Assembly: GCA_002385885.1 (NCBI GenBank)
Contig: DGEI01000013.1
Location: 145,386 to 209,385 of the forward strand
DNA from: Firmicutes bacterium UBA3930
GTDB lineage: Bacteria > Bacillota > Clostridia > Caldicoprobacterales > Caldicoprobacteraceae
DNA length: 64,000 nt
Reading direction: 5' to 3'
In this document: piece after piece, positions 62,037 through 64,000 of the stretch
How the letters are laid out: each line of letters opens with the position of its first letter
Numbering within the stretch: the stretch's first letter is position 1
Position numbers and translations under genes: made by a program
Notes under the pieces: generated by a model
Seen by the model: only the letters and a program-made list of their open reading frames with translations
Told to the model about the DNA's origin: nothing
The model's database searches: none

Positions 62037-62792
62037 TTAATTCTCACTAAATATTCGCTTTAACCTTTGGAGTACTCTCCGTTCCAATCTTGAGATATAC
62101 ATCTGGGATACCCCTATCTCTTCAGCAATATCCCTCTGGCTCCTTTCGTTAAAAAAGCGTTCATATATAACTTTCCGCTCCAGGTCATTCAGTTTTTCCA
62201 TGGCCTTCTCAACCAGGTCTTTGTCTTCTATTCTTGAGTAGTTCTTTTCTTCCTGTCCAATAAGCATGGACAGATCCGTATCACCATCATCAATGTAGTA
62301 ATCAAGAGATATGGTATTGGTTTTATAACTGGATTCCATCAATTCCAGAACCTCTTCGGTGCTGATTTTCAAGTATTCAGCAATCTCTTCGGGTTTTGGG
62401 GAGCGTTCCAGAGTGTTTGTAAGGTGCTGTCGTGCTCTCTCCAGCTTCTTTATGAGTTCGCTCTCTTTTCGTGGCAGCCGGATAATACGGCTTCTATCCC
62501 TGAAATAGTTCTTAATCTCTCCGATTATTGTAGGGGTGGCAAAACTTGAAAATTTATACCCTTTATTTATATCGTATCGTTCCAGAGCTTTTAACAGGGC
62601 CAATGATGCTATCTGAAATAAATCGTCATATTCTACCCCGCGGTTAACAAACTTTTTGGCTATTATTTCAGCAATATAAAGATATTCCTTAAGCAGTTTG
62701 TTCCTAAGAGTTATATCCCGGGTATCACAATACTCTTTGAGTAATGCTTCAAGATTTTCAGGCTTTTCTTTTTCGCTAACTTGTACACCCAT
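62037..62792 (-). CDS. Sigma factor, sigma-B/F/G subfamily
   Basis: This 251-residue sigma-70 group 3 factor has region 2 with YDDLFQIASLALLKALERYD and FSSFATPTIIGEIKNYFRD. The core-binding and promoter-melting segment RIIRLPRKESELIKKL follows. Region 4 carries ERSQRDIAEEIGVSQMYISR with its helix-turn-helix. The layout with RsbV and RsbW-like genes upstream matches a general stress sigma factor (sigma-B type). It is not sporulation SigF, since the SpoIIAB-type partner here is degenerate and the melting segment differs. Confidence 0.9.
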   Translation of the reverse strand: MGVQVSEKEKPENLEALLKEYCDTRDITLRNKLLKEYLYIAEIIAKKFVNRGVEYDDLFQIASLALLKALERYDINKGYKFSSFATPTIIGEIKNYFRDRSRIIRLPRKESELIKKLERARQHLTNTLERSPKPEEIAEYLKISTEEVLELMESSYKTNTISLDYYIDDGDTDLSMLIGQEEKNYSRIEDKDLVEKAMEKLNDLERKVIYERFFNERSQRDIAEEIGVSQMYISRLERRVLQRLKRIFSEN

Positions 62793-62798
62793 TAAATA

Positions 62799-63191
62799 TT
62801 AACCCCCAAATTTCTTATGCATCTTCAATTTACGTATAGTTCCGTCCTCTTCCTTTTTCTCAATACCGTCCATAAGGGATTCCATAATATAAAAACTAAG
62901 CTCTGCTTGCTCATTCTCCGTATATGATTGATCTGTTTCCCGTTCCTCTGATGGACAAATACTGATCCAGATACCTTTTTCTCCATCCACTTCATAATCC
63001 AGTTCTATTGCCCCTGTACCATTTTGCTGATTCATTATAACAATTCCTGCCTCAGCCACTGCTACTTTTATATCCTCGATTTCATCTACCCCAAATCCGG
63101 CCCGGCTGGCTACAGCCGAAGTGGTTAGCCGGATAACCAGAATATATTCCGGTTTCGCAGGCACCTTTAAAGATACACGATCCTCATTCAT
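62799..63191 (-). CDS. RsbW-like protein with degenerate ATP-binding motifs
   Basis: This 130-residue protein aligns with RsbW/SpoIIAB over its length: PAKPEYILVIRLTTSAVASRAG, DIEDIKVAVAEA-type helix and LSFYIMESLMDGIE. The N-box asparagine is lost: Glu47 is followed by AGIV where E-x3-N is expected. The DxGxG box is missing (SICPSEERETDQ). It may bind the sigma factor but probably cannot phosphorylate RsbV. It overlaps rsbV by one base and precedes the sigma gene by 6 bases. Confidence 0.85.
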   Translation of the reverse strand: MNEDRVSLKVPAKPEYILVIRLTTSAVASRAGFGVDEIEDIKVAVAEAGIVIMNQQNGTGAIELDYEVDGEKGIWISICPSEERETDQSYTENEQAELSFYIMESLMDGIEKKEEDGTIRKLKMHKKFGG

Positions 63192-63508
63192 TATTCCTGC
63201 ACCTCTACTAGAAATATTTTGTCAAGGCCTGTTATTGTAAATATCTTTTTTATATAGGGTTTTAAATTAATGATAGAGATATTGCCGTCATTATCTTTCA
63301 CTCGTTTCAAAACCCCAATCAATACACCCAAGCCGGTGCTGTCAATATATTTCAACTCCTTACAATCAACTATAATATCAGCAACCTGCTTATCAAGCAA
63401 ATTGTGAAGGGTATCTTTGAGCATAGGTGCATTATAGACATCTACTTCCCCGGACAATGAAACTTCCCATTTATTATCTGCTTCGTTAAAATTATGTATT
63501 ATATTCAT
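63191..63508 (-). CDS. Anti-sigma factor antagonist (STAS domain, RsbV type)
   Basis: This 105-residue STAS protein binds an RsbW-type anti-sigma factor and releases the sigma factor. The phosphorylatable serine is Ser57 in LKYIDSTGLGVLIG. SLSGEVDVYNAPMLKDTL at the N terminus is also diagnostic. ATG follows AAGGAGAGGAT. It is the first gene of the rsbV-rsbW-like-sigB operon. A TTGATA-type sigma-A promoter is possible upstream but not clear. Confidence 0.92.
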   Translation of the reverse strand: MNIIHNFNEADNKWEVSLSGEVDVYNAPMLKDTLHNLLDKQVADIIVDCKELKYIDSTGLGVLIGVLKRVKDNDGNISIINLKPYIKKIFTITGLDKIFLVEVQE

Positions 63509-63723
63509 CGGATCCTCTCCTTTCTACCCGATAACGATCTATACAAACAGCTATACTAAATTATATCAAAAAGTAAAGTATAAATAAAGACAAAAAACAC
63601 TTGTTCATTTTTGCAGACAGAGCAATTGCGGCATCGGCCATAATGGATTTTCGGTTGATAATGACAAGAATGCAAAGCAAATCTTAAAAGAAGTGCAGAA
63701 ACAACACAGGGAAAACACTGTTG

Positions 63724-63752
63724 AAAAAAACCAGGGATATTATATTCCCTGG
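63724..63752 (-). terminator. Terminator of the tRNA-Leu(CAG) transcript
   Basis: CCAGGGA and TCCCTGG pair around ATATAATA and are followed by seven U on the minus strand. It lies 15 bases after the tRNA-Leu 3' end and separates it from rsbV. The rest of 63509-63720 shows no gene. Confidence 0.85.
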
Positions 63753-63767
63753 ATCCTTCAATATAAT

Positions 63768-63855
63768 TGGTGCGAAAGGGGGGAGTCGAACCCCCACGGG
63801 CGTAAAGCCCACTAGACCCTGAATCTAGCGCGTCTGCCAATTCCACCACTTTCGC
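63768..63855 (-). tRNA. tRNA-Leu(CAG)
   Basis: The class II tRNA has a long variable arm. The acceptor GCGAAAG pairs with CTTTCGC and CCA is encoded. The anticodon loop ATTCAGG gives CAG. Confidence 0.95.
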
Positions 63856-63931
63856 ATATTATTTTTTCTATATTAAATTATAAGAAAACTCATAAGCTAT
63901 GTCAACGTCAAAGTAGTTTCCAGAATGAAAA

Positions 63932-64000
63932 TGGTGGAGGGAGATGGATTCGAACCATCGAAGGCTGTGCCAGCAGATTTACAGTCTGCCCCCTTTGGCC
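63932..64000 (-). tRNA. tRNA-Tyr(GTA), truncated by window edge
   Basis: The 3' part is present with encoded CCA, the T-arm and anticodon loop CTGTAAA (GTA). The 5' acceptor strand lies beyond the right edge. It probably heads the transcript that continues into tRNA-Leu(CAG). Confidence 0.9.

Noticed and set aside
62037..63508. spoIIAA-spoIIAB-sigF operon
   Set aside because: The middle protein lacks the ATP-binding residues that are invariant in SpoIIAB, and the sigma melting segment resembles sigma-B-type factors.

Overview
The window comes from a low-to-moderate GC, spore-forming anaerobe of the Bacillota, class Clostridia. The evidence is a SCIFF-type radical-SAM maturase, a GerMN lipoprotein, a DUF1540 mini-protein, PyrR attenuators, short HisG plus HisZ, indolepyruvate:ferredoxin oxidoreductase and an RsbV/RsbW/sigma-B module. 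The family (a relative of the Ruminiclostridium/Acetivibrio/Thermoclostridium group) is a guess. Almost every gene is on the minus strand. The exceptions are hisK, rqcH and a large structured RNA near the left edge.

Layout from left to right. 1-2140 holds a partial DUF1015 gene, a phage-like ERF/Rad52-type gene and, on the plus strand, an unassigned large structured RNA of about 460 nt closed by a 14-bp long-range stem. 2150-2612 is a five-tRNA cluster. 2791-9160 is the operon hisZ-G-D-C-B-A-IE, which has no hisH or hisF, with hisK divergent from it. 10258-16011 holds an Eis-like acetyltransferase with a DUF2156 protein, then cyanophycin synthetase and cyanophycinase. 16144-25027 is a carbohydrate-uptake island: YesM/YesN two-component system, solute-binding lipoprotein, two permeases, an amidohydrolase and a membrane protein. 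25349-27176 is DegS/DegU. 27373-33269 holds 5-formyl-THF cyclo-ligase, alanine racemase, an ACT protein, phenylacetate-CoA ligase and IorAB. 33503-39975 holds a DUF1540 peptide, a Gfo/Idh oxidoreductase, glycerate kinase, a SCIFF-type maturase without a visible peptide substrate, a ROK kinase and an SPL-family radical-SAM protein.

40235-40958 is a seven-tRNA cluster. 41051-43905 holds a YfcE-type phosphodiesterase, RdgB, RNase PH and a GerMN lipoprotein. rqcH stands alone on the plus strand. 45934-55405 is the pyrimidine operon pyrR-B-C-F-carB-pyrK-D-E, without carA. It carries two complete PyrR attenuators, one before pyrR and one before pyrB. 55600-61269 is a cell-envelope and division block: rluD, lspA, a DksA/TraR-type zinc-finger protein, DUF5665, divIVA, yggT, sepF, yggS and an HlyD-like protein. 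61410-63508 is an RsbV/RsbW-like/sigma-B cluster with a second, intact anti-sigma-type ATPase behind it. Two more tRNAs close the window, the last one cut by the edge.

Most genes are housekeeping. The items that stand out are the large RNA at 1525-1985, the absence of glutaminase subunits from two separate biosynthetic operons (HisH and CarA), the peptide-less SCIFF-type maturase, and the RsbW-like protein whose ATP-binding motifs have decayed. Several starts were moved to fit ribosome-binding sites, and non-ATG starts (TTG, GTG) are common.
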